Made by a program: the position numbers and the translations under genes. A DNA stretch of 64,000 bases from Derxia lacustris (GTDB taxonomy: Bacteria > Pseudomonadota > Gammaproteobacteria > Burkholderiales > Burkholderiaceae_E): NCBI RefSeq assembly GCF_002105195.1, contig NZ_MUHU01000008.1, positions 434,001 to 498,000 on the forward strand. The letters run 5' to 3'. The notes beneath the pieces were generated by a model, which was given only the letters and a program-made list of their open reading frames with translations, searched no databases and was not told the origin of the DNA. Shown here piece by piece: positions 1 to 8,641 of this stretch. Numbering within the stretch: the stretch's first letter is position 1; each line of letters starts with the position of its first letter.

Positions 1-1
1 C

Positions 2-3000
2 CGGCACCGGCTGACGCTGGCGCTGGTCGGCAGCTCGGCGCCCGAGGGCGAAGTGGCCACCACGCTGGCGCGGTTTGCCGCCGAAGGACTGACGGCGCGC
101 TACTTCCGCTGCGACGTGAGCCGCGCCGACGCGGTGAGCGCGCTCGTCGCCGAGGTCGGCGCCACGCTCGGGCCGGTCGCCGCGCTGGTGCACGGCGCGG
201 CGGTCAACCGGCCGCGTCGCGCCGAGCAGGTCGATGGCGCCGCCGCGCTGGCCGAGATCGGGCCCAAGCTCCAGGGCGCGCTCAATCTGCTGGCCGCGCT
301 GGCCGCCACGCCGCCCCGGCTGGTCGCCGGCTTCTCGTCGATCATCGGCGTCACCGGCATGACCGGCAACGCCTGGTACGCCTATTCCAACGAGTCGCTC
401 GACCTGGCGCTGCGCCGCTTTGCCGCCGCCCATCCGGGCACGCAGGCGGTGTCGATGGCCTACAGCGTGTGGGCCGAAGTGGGCATGGGCGCGCGCATGG
501 GCAGCACCGACGCGCTCGCCCGCATGGGCATCGAGGCGATTCCGCCGGCCGCCGGCGTGGCGCATTTCCTCGACCTGATCGAGCGCGATCCGGGCTGCTC
601 GCAGATCGTGATCGCGGCCCGGCTCGGCGGGCTCGACACCTGGGCGCCGGCCTGGCCGCCGCGGCCGGCCGCCGCGCGCTATCTCGACCAGGTGATCGAC
701 TTCACGCCCGGCGTGGAGCTGGTGCTGCGCACCCGGCTCACGCTGGCGCGCGATCCCTACGTGGCCGACCACATCTACAAGGGCTCGGCGCTGTTCCCGA
801 CCGTGTTCGGGCTGGAGGCGATGGCCCAGGCCGCCGCCTGGCTCACCGGCCGGGGCGAGATCGCCGCGCTGACCATCGAGGACATCCGGCTCGACCGGCC
901 GATCGTGGTCGATCCGGCGCACGGCTGCCTCATCGAGCTGCGCGCCCGCGTCCTCGACAGCGCCGATCCGGGCCAGCCGGCGCCGGTGGAAGTGGGCATC
1001 GCCACCGAGGCGACCGGCTTTGCGCGCGCGCATTTCGCGGCGCGCTTCGTGTTCGACGCCACGCCGCCGGCGCCGGTCGCCGAGCCCGAACTGCCGGCCG
1101 CGCCGCTGCCGCTGCGGCCCGCCACCGATCTCTACGGCTGGCTGCTGTTCCAGGGCCCGCGCTTCCAGCGCCTGCGCCAGATCTGGCGGCTCGATGCGCG
1201 CGAGCTGGTGTTCGACGCCGAGCTGCGCGATCTGGCGCCGGCGCCCGGCCGCGACGAAGCCTGGCTGCTCGGCGATCCCTATTTCCGCGATGCGCTGCTG
1301 CAAACGCCCCAGCTCATCGTGGCCCGGCATCTGAGCCTGCCGGTCCACATCGGTCGCATCGAGATCGACGATCTCCGGCTCGTCGAGCCCGGCCGGCGGC
1401 GCGGCGTCGCGGTGCTCGACCGGCCGGCCAGCGGCGTCGGCGACCAGATGCTGACCCGCGTCTGGGCCACCGACGGCGCCGGCCGCGTGATCGAGCGCCT
1501 GAGCGACTACCGGCTGGCGGTGCTGGAAGACAAGCCCGACGCGCCCACGCCCGACCGGCTCGCCGCGCCCGAGGCGCATGACGCCGACCGGCTGGCGCAG
1601 GCGCTGACCGAGGCCGCGCGCAGCCTCGGCCATGCCGCGCCGGCGCTGGCCTTTGGCTGGGGCGACTGGCACGGACTCGACGCGCCGGCGCGGCAGGCGG
1701 CGCAGGCGCCGCTGATCGCGCGAGCGCTGGCCGGCGCCGGACTTGGCGCCGCCACCGTCGAGCGCGATGCCGAGCGCCGGCCGCAGCTGGTCGGCGTCGC
1801 CGGCGACCTGTCGATCGCGCATGACGAGCACGGCTGTCTGGTAGTGGCCGGCAGCGCGCGCCAGGGCTGCGATCTCGCGCCGCTGCTGCAGCGCGACGGC
1901 CGCGCCGGCTGGCTGGCGCTGCTCGGCGCCGCCCGCGCCGCGCCGCTCGACCGGCTGGTTGCCGACGGCGACAGCCTCGATCTGGCCGGCACCCGGCTGT
2001 GGGCCGCCAGCGAAGCCCTGCGCAAGGCCGGCGGCGCGCCGCTGCACGATCTGCGTCCGACGGTGCGCAGCGGCGCCGGCGTGCTGCTTGCCGGCAGCGC
2101 CGGCGACGGCGTGCCGCGCACCGTGCTCACGCTGGTCTGGCGCGGCATTCGCGGGCCGCAGCGCATCGTGGCCGTGGTGCTGGCCGAGCCGGCGCCGCGC
2201 GCGGCGGCAGCGCTGCCGGCGCTGGCCGATCCGCGCTTCGCCGGCTTCGACGGCAGCGTCTACAGCGCCGCGCCGGTCGACGGGCCGCAGGGCCAGGTCG
2301 GCTTCGAGCTGCGCTTTCCGCTCAGCTTCCGCGAGACCGCCTATCCGAGCCGCTCGCTCTACTTCACGCATTACGCGGTGTGGATGGGCAAGTTGCGCGA
2401 GGCCGCCTGCCAGCCGGTCTACGACCAGCTGGTCGACCAGTTCAGCACCGGCCGCTGGGGCATGGTCACCAACCGCTCCGAGACCCGCGTGCTCGGCAGC
2501 GCCAGCGCGCACGACATCGTCGCCGGCCGGTTCTGGATCGACCGGGTGCACGGCAGCGACGGCTCGACGCTGGAACTGTGCTTCGAATGGAGCGCCGAGC
2601 GGCCCGACGGCCGGCGCGAGCCGATCGCGCTCAGCCGCATGGGTGCTACCTGGGTCGAGATCCTCGATCACGGCATCGTCCAGGCGCGGCCCTTCCCCGA
2701 CTACTACCAGCGCTTCATCGACCGCGCGGCGCCGGCCGGCGCGGGCGCGGGCTGGAACACCGGCCAGCGCGCCGATCCGGGCCGGCTGCTGCGCGCCGTG
2801 CCGGCCGGGCCGGCCGCCCGCGTGCCGCTGGCCGAGGAGGTGTTCGACACCACGCTGGAAGACGCCAACCTGGTCGGCAACATCTACTTCGCCAACTACT
2901 ACCTGTGGCAGGGCCGCTGCATCGACCGCTATTTCCAGCGCCTCGCGCCCGACCTGTATCGCGGCACCGCCGAGCAGGGCGAACTGCGCTGCGCCTGGAC

Positions 3001-3265
3001 CCAGGTCGACCATCTGCGCGAAGCCATGCCGTTCGACCGCATCGTCGTGCGGCTGTCGCTCGGCGCGGTGCATGAGCACGGCGTGCGGCTGCTGCTCGAC
3101 TACTTCCGCGCCGATGCCGACGGCCAGCGCCACAAGCTCGCCTGGGGCGAGCACGACGCGGTCTGGATGCGGCGCGACGCGGCCGGCGACTGGCAGCCGG
3201 CGCCGCTGCCCGAGGTGTTTCTCGGCGCGCTGCTGGCGCAGGCGCCGGTCGCCAGCGCGGCCTGA
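2..3265 (+). CDS. Iterative type I polyketide synthase, C-terminal part (KR-DH-PPTase-like-hotdog-hotdog), 5' truncated
   Basis: The frame is open from the window edge, so this is the 3' part of a larger gene; KS, AT and ACP would lie upstream. Numbering from the GTG at 53, residues 1-150 are a ketoreductase, with catalytic-type Lys72, Ser95/96, Tyr109 and Asn113 (WYAYSN). Residues about 215-500 are a double hot-dog dehydratase with DPYVADHIYKG (His240) and a second half around GDPYFRDALLQ. Residues about 510-690 look like an integrated phosphopantetheinyl transferase (LSIAHDE, GCDLAP, LWAASEALRK), as in enediyne-type synthases, but the usual GxDxE Glu and WxxKEA Lys are replaced. Two hot-dog thioesterase-like domains follow, about 745-885 and 923-1055; the second carries NLVGNIYFANYYLWQG, as in enediyne PKS-associated thioesterases. 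Those are normally separate proteins. The exact product cannot be told from this fragment. Confidence 0.85.
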   Translation, partial: RHRLTLALVGSSAPEGEVATTLARFAAEGLTARYFRCDVSRADAVSALVAEVGATLGPVAALVHGAAVNRPRRAEQVDGAAALAEIGPKLQGALNLLAALAATPPRLVAGFSSIIGVTGMTGNAWYAYSNESLDLALRRFAAAHPGTQAVSMAYSVWAEVGMGARMGSTDALARMGIEAIPPAAGVAHFLDLIERDPGCSQIVIAARLGGLDTWAPAWPPRPAAARYLDQVIDFTPGVELVLRTRLTLARDPYVADHIYKGSALFPTVFGLEAMAQAAAWLTGRGEIAALTIEDIRLDRPIVVDPAHGCLIELRARVLDSADPGQPAPVEVGIATEATGFARAHFAARFVFDATPPAPVAEPELPAAPLPLRPATDLYGWLLFQGPRFQRLRQIWRLDARELVFDAELRDLAPAPGRDEAWLLGDPYFRDALLQTPQLIVARHLSLPVHIGRIEIDDLRLVEPGRRRGVAVLDRPASGVGDQMLTRVWATDGAGRVIERLSDYRLAVLEDKPDAPTPDRLAAPEAHDADRLAQALTEAARSLGHAAPALAFGWGDWHGLDAPARQAAQAPLIARALAGAGLGAATVERDAERRPQLVGVAGDLSIAHDEHGCLVVAGSARQGCDLAPLLQRDGRAGWLALLGAARAAPLDRLVADGDSLDLAGTRLWAASEALRKAGGAPLHDLRPTVRSGAGVLLAGSAGDGVPRTVLTLVWRGIRGPQRIVAVVLAEPAPRAAAALPALADPRFAGFDGSVYSAAPVDGPQGQVGFELRFPLSFRETAYPSRSLYFTHYAVWMGKLREAACQPVYDQLVDQFSTGRWGMVTNRSETRVLGSASAHDIVAGRFWIDRVHGSDGSTLELCFEWSAERPDGRREPIALSRMGATWVEILDHGIVQARPFPDYYQRFIDRAAPAGAGAGWNTGQRADPGRLLRAVPAGPAARVPLAEEVFDTTLEDANLVGNIYFANYYLWQGRCIDRYFQRLAPDLYRGTAEQGELRCAWTQVDHLREAMPFDRIVVRLSLGAVHEHGVRLLLDYFRADADGQRHKLAWGEHDAVWMRRDAAGDWQPAPLPEVFLGALLAQAPVASAA

Positions 3266-3308
3266 AGCCGGTGCCGGTCGCGCCTGCGGCCGGCACCGGC
3301 GGCTGCCG

Positions 3309-4205
3309 TCAGTTGCGCGCCGCCGCCGCGCTGCGCGACTTGACGCCGCCCTGCTCGTCGCCGATCACCACTTCCACGCGCCGGTTCATCGCGCGGCCGT
3401 CGGCGGTGGCGTTGTCGGCCACCGGATAGCTCTCGCCCAGGCCTTGCGTCATCACGCGGTCGGCGGCGATGCCCTTGAGCAGCAGCGCCTGCTTGATCGC
3501 CTCGGCGCGGCGCTGCGACAGCTGCTGGTTGTAGCTGTCGGAGCCGATCGAGTCGGTATAGCCCTCGACCGAGATCTTGCGTTGCGGGTTCTCGTTGAGG
3601 AACTCGGCCAGCTTGTCGATCCTGGGCGCGGCCGACGGCGCCAGCGCCGCGCTGTTGAAGGCGAACAGCAGGTCGCCGAAGGTCACGACCATGCCGCGAT
3701 CCGACTGCTGCGCTTGCAGGCTCGACAGCTCGGTCTTCAGGCGCTCGGCCTGGGCTTGCGCCTGGCTGGCCTGGGCCTGGGCCTGCTCGGCCTGCATGCG
3801 GGCACGGTCGGCTTCGGCGCCGCGTGCCTGCAGGCGGATGCGGTCGGTCTCGGCCTGCACGGTCTTCAGCCGCTCGGCGTCGGCGCGCGACTGGGCCACG
3901 GCCAGCGCCACGGCGGCGCGGCGCGTGGCCAGCTCGCTCTGATGGCTGGCTTCGGCCTCGTCGCCGTCCTGCACCCAGGCGGCGTCGGCGCGCTTGAGCG
4001 CTTCCTTGGCGTCGCGCAACTCGTTGGGCGCATAGCTCACGGCCGCCGGGCTGGCGTCGGCGCGCATCACCTCGGCGCGCGCGGCTTCGATCTGGGGATT
4101 GGCCTTGGGCGCGGAGGCGCAGCCGGCAAACGCCAGCGACAGCGCGAGGGCGGCGGCACTCAGGGCCAGGCCCGGACGGGCAAAAACGGTGCGATTGGCA
4201 TTCAT
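3309..4205 (-). CDS. OmpA-family peptidoglycan-binding lipoprotein with DUF4398 N-terminus
   Basis: A 298-residue outer-membrane lipoprotein. The signal peptide ends in a lipobox (LAFAGC), so the mature protein would be lipid-anchored. A DUF4398-like helical segment (about 30-90) is followed by an Ala/Gln/Glu-rich coiled coil with QAQAQASQAQ-type repeats (about 95-170). The C-terminal OmpA domain, about 180-290, has the pattern GYTDSIGSDSYNQQLSQRRA, which anchors such proteins to peptidoglycan. The start chosen is the ATG after GGGAG; it gives a clean signal peptide, while a longer upstream frame does not. The gene lies 17 bases behind another DUF4398 lipoprotein and is very probably co-transcribed with it. 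The role is inferred to be envelope integrity; no substrate is implied. Confidence 0.9.
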   Translation of the reverse strand: MNANRTVFARPGLALSAAALALSLAFAGCASAPKANPQIEAARAEVMRADASPAAVSYAPNELRDAKEALKRADAAWVQDGDEAEASHQSELATRRAAVALAVAQSRADAERLKTVQAETDRIRLQARGAEADRARMQAEQAQAQASQAQAQAERLKTELSSLQAQQSDRGMVVTFGDLLFAFNSAALAPSAAPRIDKLAEFLNENPQRKISVEGYTDSIGSDSYNQQLSQRRAEAIKQALLLKGIAADRVMTQGLGESYPVADNATADGRAMNRRVEVVIGDEQGGVKSRSAAAARN

Positions 4206-4222
4206 GCTGTTCTCCCTGGGCA

Positions 4223-4606
4223 TCAGCGGGCGGCGCCGCGATCGATTTCGCTGCGCAGCGCGTCGAGCGACTTCTGCACATCGGTGACGGCCTGCTGGCT
4301 GCCGGCGGCGCGGGCGGCGGCCAGCGCGAGGCGGGCGTCGGCATCGGCCAGTTCGGCCTGGCGGCGCGCGACGACGTAATCCTTGTTGTCGAGCGCGCGG
4401 TTGGCGGCGGCGATCTCGTCGCGCGCCCGGCTCAGGGCGGTGGCGGCGACCGGGTCGGTGATGGGCTGGGCGCTGGCCTGGTCGAGGCTGGAGCGCGCGA
4501 CCGCCAACTGGGCGGTGGGCGGCGGCACGCTGGCGCAGGCGCCAAGGCCGGCAGCGAGGACGAGGCCGCCGAGCAGGCTGGCGGCGCGGACGCGAGAGGC
4601 TTCCAT
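4223..4606 (-). CDS. Small DUF4398 lipoprotein
   Basis: A 127-residue lipoprotein: the N-terminal hydrophobic stretch ends with LGACASV, a lipobox, and the rest is a charged helical DUF4398 domain (AVARSSLDQA, ALDNKDYVVARRQAELADAD). The start is the ATG preceded by AGGAG seven bases upstream; an in-frame longer reading to 4663 has no ribosome site and would bury the signal peptide. It is the first gene of a two-gene unit with the OmpA-family lipoprotein, whose own N-terminal part shows the same type of domain, so the two probably interact or arose by duplication of that domain. Function unknown beyond an envelope location. Confidence 0.85.
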   Translation of the reverse strand: MEASRVRAASLLGGLVLAAGLGACASVPPPTAQLAVARSSLDQASAQPITDPVAATALSRARDEIAAANRALDNKDYVVARRQAELADADARLALAAARAAGSQQAVTDVQKSLDALRSEIDRGAAR

Positions 4607-4789
4607 GGGCAACTCCTGTTCTTGTGGGGAAAGGTCGCCGATCCGGTGGGATGGGGTGGGCACATGGTCGCGAGACCGGGCGGCGCGGGCTGTCGTCGGC
4701 CGGTGCGGCGGGCGGTCGGCCGGCGCCGCAGTGCCGTGTCGGCCGGGCTGGCGCGCGGCACCGGCCTTGTCCTACACGCCGCCGCCATG

Positions 4790-4825
4790 AAAAAAAGGCG
4801 GACCCGCCAGAGCGGGCCCGCCTTT
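4790..4825 (-). terminator. Rho-independent terminator of the phytase-like/GDPD gene
   Basis: On the minus strand a GC-rich hairpin, AAAGGCGGGCCCGC with TCTG loop and GCGGGTCCGCC, runs straight into seven T residues. It starts about 30 bases past the stop of the 4855-7359 gene and fits an intrinsic terminator very well. Confidence 0.9.
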
Positions 4826-4854
4826 CTCGTGCGTCGCGGCCGAAGCCGCTTCGA

Positions 4855-7359
4855 TCAGTTCGCCAGCTTGAGCGCCTTGCTCGCCGGCAGCCGGATCTTG
4901 ATGAACTCGTTGTCGTCCGGCGCCTTGGCGCCCACATGGCGACCGACGCTGAACGGATAGTTGTTGTCGTTCATCACCAGCAGCGTCTTGCTGTCGAGCA
5001 CCAGGATGTCCTCGATGGTGGTGAAGGGCATGCCGAAGGGATCGCCGACGGCCACGTCGCCCGTGAGCGCGCCGACCGCGCCGAGCTTGTTGGGGTCGAG
5101 CAGCTTCATCAGGTCGACCAGCTCGGTCTTGGTCACATAGTCGCCGGCGGCGCCGAAGCCGATCTGGAACAGCTTCTTGAAGCCGTTCACATCGCCCTGG
5201 CTGGCGTCGCGCTCGATCACGATGCCTTCGGTGGCGTTGAAGGTCGTGAAGTCGCCGATGTTGGTGCCCTTGGCGTCGAGCTTGTACTTCCACTGCTTGC
5301 CGGTGTAGGCCTTGGTCGTGACGTTGAACTCGCTGATGAGCAGCGTCTTGCTGTCGGCGCCGGTCAGCGGCTTTTCGAGCAGCGGATAGAGCGTCTTGCC
5401 GTCGGGGCTGATGGCCATGCCTTCAAAGCCGCCCGAGGCTTGCGAACGCACCGGATTGCTCACGACGGTCGAGCGGTAGGGCCAGTACAGGCCGGCCATC
5501 CACGGCGTGTTGGCGCCGTTCTCGTCCTGCATGTTGGTGCCGTCGTCGGTGTTGGCCGGGTCGCCGTAGATCGGGAAATCGCCGAACAGGTAGACCGTGC
5601 GGATGGCCGGGAACTTCTCCTGCGCGCGGATCAGCGTGCGGAAGTCGAAGCTCTGGATGTCGGCGCGGTCGGCCATGTTGTTGGCCAGGATGATGCCGGC
5701 CAGCGTGTCGACCATCTGCTCGTAGCCGACGGTGCGGTCCTTGTAGGCGATGCCGTGGGCATCCTTGTCGCTGCGCGGATTGACCTTGGTCTCGATGTTG
5801 AAGCGCACGACCTTGGCATTGGCGACGCGCACGGCGGCCTGCGGATGGCTCTTGCCGGCGCCGGTCTCGTAGTAGGCGATGTAGGCCGTCACGAGGTCGA
5901 ACAGATCCTGCGTGCGCGGCAGCACATAGGGGCTGATGTAGCCCTTGGTCGCGGCCAGCGCCACGCTCACCGGCGACAGCGACAGGTCGTTGACCTGGCC
6001 GGCGCCACGGAAGGTCTTGTCGCAGATGAAGGTCGATTGCAGATCGGCGGCGGTGCGGTTGCGGATCAGCACTTCATCGGCAAACGCGTAGGCGGCGCCG
6101 TCGGCGCGGCGGCACTTGCCCGATTCCAGATACGGGTCGTGCTTGATGACCGACACGCCGTCGAGCGTGATGCCGCTGTCCGTCTCGATGGTGGTCATGA
6201 GGTTGTCGAGCGCCGCCTCGTAGGCCGGCATCGTGTTCTCGGGGCGCAGGTTGCGGCCGCCGCGATGGCCTTGCGCATCGAACTTGGTGATGTCGATGCG
6301 GCCGTCGGCCAGCAGGTAGTCGCCGGCCTTGCCGTCGTTGTTGGCGTCATAGGCCGCGACGGCGGCGTAGAGCAGGTCGGGGCGGTCGGAAATCATGCCG
6401 TTGACGCCGGCCTTGAGCAGCTGGGTCATCTGGGCGCTGTCGTTCACCGTCCAGGTCACGACCTTGTAGCCGCCCGACTGGATCGAGGCGATGTCGTGGA
6501 TCTCGGAAGTGGCGACGGTCAGGCCCGGCTGCGGATTGTTGCCGCGCGCGTAATGGGCGTTGGGGTCGCTCTTGACGCCGTTGCGGTTGTACTTGAGCTC
6601 GACGTAGTACGGCGAGAACACCGGCGTGCGCGTGCCGCCGTGGGCGAAGGCGTGGGCGCGCACCGCATTCATGATGCGCAGCGGCGTGGCTTCCTCGTTG
6701 AGCGGGCTTTGCGGCGAGCGGATCTTCTTGCCGGCGTTTTCGTAGTCGGGCAGCTCGATCGGCGTGTCGAGCACGACGCCGTTGGCATCGGTGTGGATCA
6801 GGAAGGGGCCGAACTCGTCGCCGAACCACAGCGTGCCGTCGGCGGCGCGACGCAGCGACTCGATGTCGAAGTCGGCGCCGGTCAGCACGCGGTCGGTCGT
6901 GAAGTGGTTGACGATGGCCCAGGGCACCTTCTTGTTCGGGTCGCTGAGCTGGATGAAGCCATTGATCGTGACCTTGCCGCTGCCACCCGAGGCTTCGCGG
7001 TAATCGGCCGACACCTTGTAGACGCGCAGGTTGAAGTCGGCCGAGTTCTCGATGCTGCCGTAGCCGTTGTCGGGCATGGCGAGCAAGCCGCCGCTGCCAT
7101 CGGGGATGACGGCCGAGAAGCCCTGCACCGGCTGCCTGGCGAACGGGGCCACGGCGCCGTTGGTATCGCCGGTGATGTACTGGGCCGACTTGGGGCCGTC
7201 GGCGAAGGTGGCGGCGGGCAGCACGGCGCGGCCGAGCAGCGTGGGCGCGCTGACGTCGCTGTCGTTGTTGTCATCGCTCGAACAGGCGGCGATCGACGAC
7301 AGGCAGACAAGCGCTGCAACAGTCGTGAGGCGCGCCCAGTGCGGATGGGGCAGGGACAT
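4855..7359 (-). CDS. Secreted lipoprotein: phytase-like esterase domain interrupted by a glycerophosphodiesterase (GDPD) domain
   Basis: An 834-residue protein with a lipoprotein signal (LSSIAAC at residues 20-26); the start ATG has AGGAG five bases upstream. Residues about 38-220 match the first half of the phytase-like esterase family (GADFDIESLRRAADGTLWFG, DEFGPFLIHTD), and about 640-834 match its second half (SGGFEGMAISPDG, NIGDFTTF, TIEDILVLD, NDNNYPF). Between them sits a GDPD domain in unusual order. The stretch that normally closes a GDPD barrel (FSPYY, KVVTWTVNDSAQM, NGMISDRPDLL, 248-330) comes before the stretch that normally opens it (GHRGGRNLRPENT 364-376, FNIETKVNP 520-528, IQSFDFRTL 568-576). 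The likely role is phosphate scavenging from phosphodiesters outside the inner membrane. The enzyme names are from family resemblance; activity is not shown. Confidence 0.85.
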   Translation of the reverse strand: MSLPHPHWARLTTVAALVCLSSIAACSSDDNNDSDVSAPTLLGRAVLPAATFADGPKSAQYITGDTNGAVAPFARQPVQGFSAVIPDGSGGLLAMPDNGYGSIENSADFNLRVYKVSADYREASGGSGKVTINGFIQLSDPNKKVPWAIVNHFTTDRVLTGADFDIESLRRAADGTLWFGDEFGPFLIHTDANGVVLDTPIELPDYENAGKKIRSPQSPLNEEATPLRIMNAVRAHAFAHGGTRTPVFSPYYVELKYNRNGVKSDPNAHYARGNNPQPGLTVATSEIHDIASIQSGGYKVVTWTVNDSAQMTQLLKAGVNGMISDRPDLLYAAVAAYDANNDGKAGDYLLADGRIDITKFDAQGHRGGRNLRPENTMPAYEAALDNLMTTIETDSGITLDGVSVIKHDPYLESGKCRRADGAAYAFADEVLIRNRTAADLQSTFICDKTFRGAGQVNDLSLSPVSVALAATKGYISPYVLPRTQDLFDLVTAYIAYYETGAGKSHPQAAVRVANAKVVRFNIETKVNPRSDKDAHGIAYKDRTVGYEQMVDTLAGIILANNMADRADIQSFDFRTLIRAQEKFPAIRTVYLFGDFPIYGDPANTDDGTNMQDENGANTPWMAGLYWPYRSTVVSNPVRSQASGGFEGMAISPDGKTLYPLLEKPLTGADSKTLLISEFNVTTKAYTGKQWKYKLDAKGTNIGDFTTFNATEGIVIERDASQGDVNGFKKLFQIGFGAAGDYVTKTELVDLMKLLDPNKLGAVGALTGDVAVGDPFGMPFTTIEDILVLDSKTLLVMNDNNYPFSVGRHVGAKAPDDNEFIKIRLPASKALKLAN

Positions 7360-7475
7360 GGCTTCTCCTGATGGTCTTGTGACAAAAGTCGCAAGCGTCG
7401 GGGGCAGCAATGTCCTGGCAATGAAGGTCTGGCGACAGCCGCAAGTCAGCGGCGGCGGCCGCGCGCCGGATCGAC

Positions 7476-8090
7476 TCAGCGGCCGCGATAGAGCGTGAGC
7501 GGGCTCGGCTCGGTGCCGGGCGCGACGGCGTCGACCGATTGCACCTCGAAGCGGGTGCGCGGAGCGTCGGCGCCGCTGTCGGGCACGGTGGCGGCGGGCG
7601 CCACCAGCATGCGGGCGCCATTGGGGCCGGTTTCCTCGCGCAGGCCGGCGGGCGGGCTGGCGATGACCGGCGTGCCGGCCTTGCGCTCGGGCGCGGCGGG
7701 ATCGCGCAGCACGCGCACCGTGCGGCCGTTGACGATGCGGCTGTCGAAGGCGGGCGGCGCGCTGCGGTTTGGTGTCGTGCTGGCGCCGCTCGCGGGCGGA
7801 GCTGCGGGCGGCTGGCCGGGCGCGCCGGCTGCCGGGCTGGCGGCAGCACCAGCCGGGCGCTGGCTGGCGGCGGGCGGGTCGAGCACGAGCATGCGTCCGC
7901 CCGCAACCGGCACCGCGTGCATCGCCGGTGCTGGCGCCGGCGCGGCCGCCGGACCGGGCCGGGGCGCGGCGGCTGGCGGTACGGGCGCCGTCGGGTTGGG
8001 TGCGAGCCTGGGCTCGACCGCACCGGCAGCCAGGCTCAGGCCCGCCAGCAGCGCGCCGACGCCGGCGTGCATCGCGCGGCGCGTGGTCAC
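7476..8090 (-). CDS. Exported Pro/Ala-rich protein of unknown function
   Basis: A 204-residue protein that I do not recognise. A hydrophobic start (HAGVGALLAGLSLAAGAVEP) looks like a signal peptide with cleavage after about residue 25. The mature part is mostly low-complexity Pro/Ala, with a short patterned region (SRIVNGRTVRVLRDPAAP, 118-135). The GTG start overlaps the stop of the preceding gene as GTGA, which implies translational coupling with the 8087-8614 gene and a shared job. A later ATG at residue 7 is possible. The low-complexity half makes homology hard to judge; it could be a linker-rich surface or periplasmic partner of the neighbour. Confidence 0.6.
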   Translation of the reverse strand: MTTRRAMHAGVGALLAGLSLAAGAVEPRLAPNPTAPVPPAAAPRPGPAAAPAPAPAMHAVPVAGGRMLVLDPPAASQRPAGAAASPAAGAPGQPPAAPPASGASTTPNRSAPPAFDSRIVNGRTVRVLRDPAAPERKAGTPVIASPPAGLREETGPNGARMLVAPAATVPDSGADAPRTRFEVQSVDAVAPGTEPSPLTLYRGR

Positions 8091-8614
8091 GGCAGCGTAT
8101 GACCCGAGATCAGGCCGGTGCAGGTCGCGCGCACGCTGTTGTCGGTGTGGAAGACGTTGAACTGCACGCCGTTGCCGGTCGGCGCGCCGAAGCTGCCCGA
8201 ATCGGAGAACAGCTTGACCATGGCCGAGCCGGCCCAGTTGTAGCCGCCGAAGGGCGCCGCGCCGAGCCGCACCATGTAGAACGGCACCAGGCTGTAGCCG
8301 ACGGTGCTGTTCGAACCGACGTTCTGCGTGACCACCAGATAGGGCGTGGTGAAGCTGTCCGCCGCCGACGGCGTGGTGCAGATCAGGCTCACGTATTCGA
8401 GGAAATAGCGCTTGCCGTTGTTCAGCGTGAACTGCACGAAGCCGTTCACATAGGGCGTGTCGAGCGAGCCGCTGGCCTGCAGGAGGAAGGGCGTGCGGTC
8501 GGGGTTTTCCACGTCGCGCATGGGCGTGGAGTACTGGGCCGACGCTTGGGCGGCGGCGATGCCGAATGCAAGCGCGACGGCGGTCTTGAGCAGATGGGTG
8601 GGGCGGACGGGCAT
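8087..8614 (-). CDS. Secreted protein of unknown function
   Basis: A 175-residue protein with a clear Sec signal peptide (positive start, hydrophobic core, AQASA cleavage site near residue 26). The mature domain is rich in aromatic, Gly, Ser and Thr residues and looks like a beta-sandwich, with two Cys (in LICTTPSA and ATCTGLI) that could form a disulfide. No family is recognised. AGGAG stands before the ATG. The gene follows the PEP-CTERM-like protein by 27 bases and overlaps the next gene by four bases, so the three genes between 9508 and 7476 read as one operon of exported proteins. Confidence 0.7.
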   Translation of the reverse strand: MPVRPTHLLKTAVALAFGIAAAQASAQYSTPMRDVENPDRTPFLLQASGSLDTPYVNGFVQFTLNNGKRYFLEYVSLICTTPSAADSFTTPYLVVTQNVGSNSTVGYSLVPFYMVRLGAAPFGGYNWAGSAMVKLFSDSGSFGAPTGNGVQFNVFHTDNSVRATCTGLISGHTLP

Positions 8615-8641
8615 GGTCGATCTCCTGGCGGTTGTGATGTT

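Noticed and set aside
1959..4379. 806-codon open frame on the plus strand across the PKS end and the lipoproteins
   Set aside because: Arg/Ala/Ser-rich nonsense translation, antisense or out of frame to well-supported genes; an effect of high GC.
5640..7380. Assembly error as the cause of the permuted GDPD order
   Set aside because: The frame is continuous through both junctions and linkers (NNDGKAGD, ADGRIDITKF) look natural; kept only as something a structure prediction should confirm.
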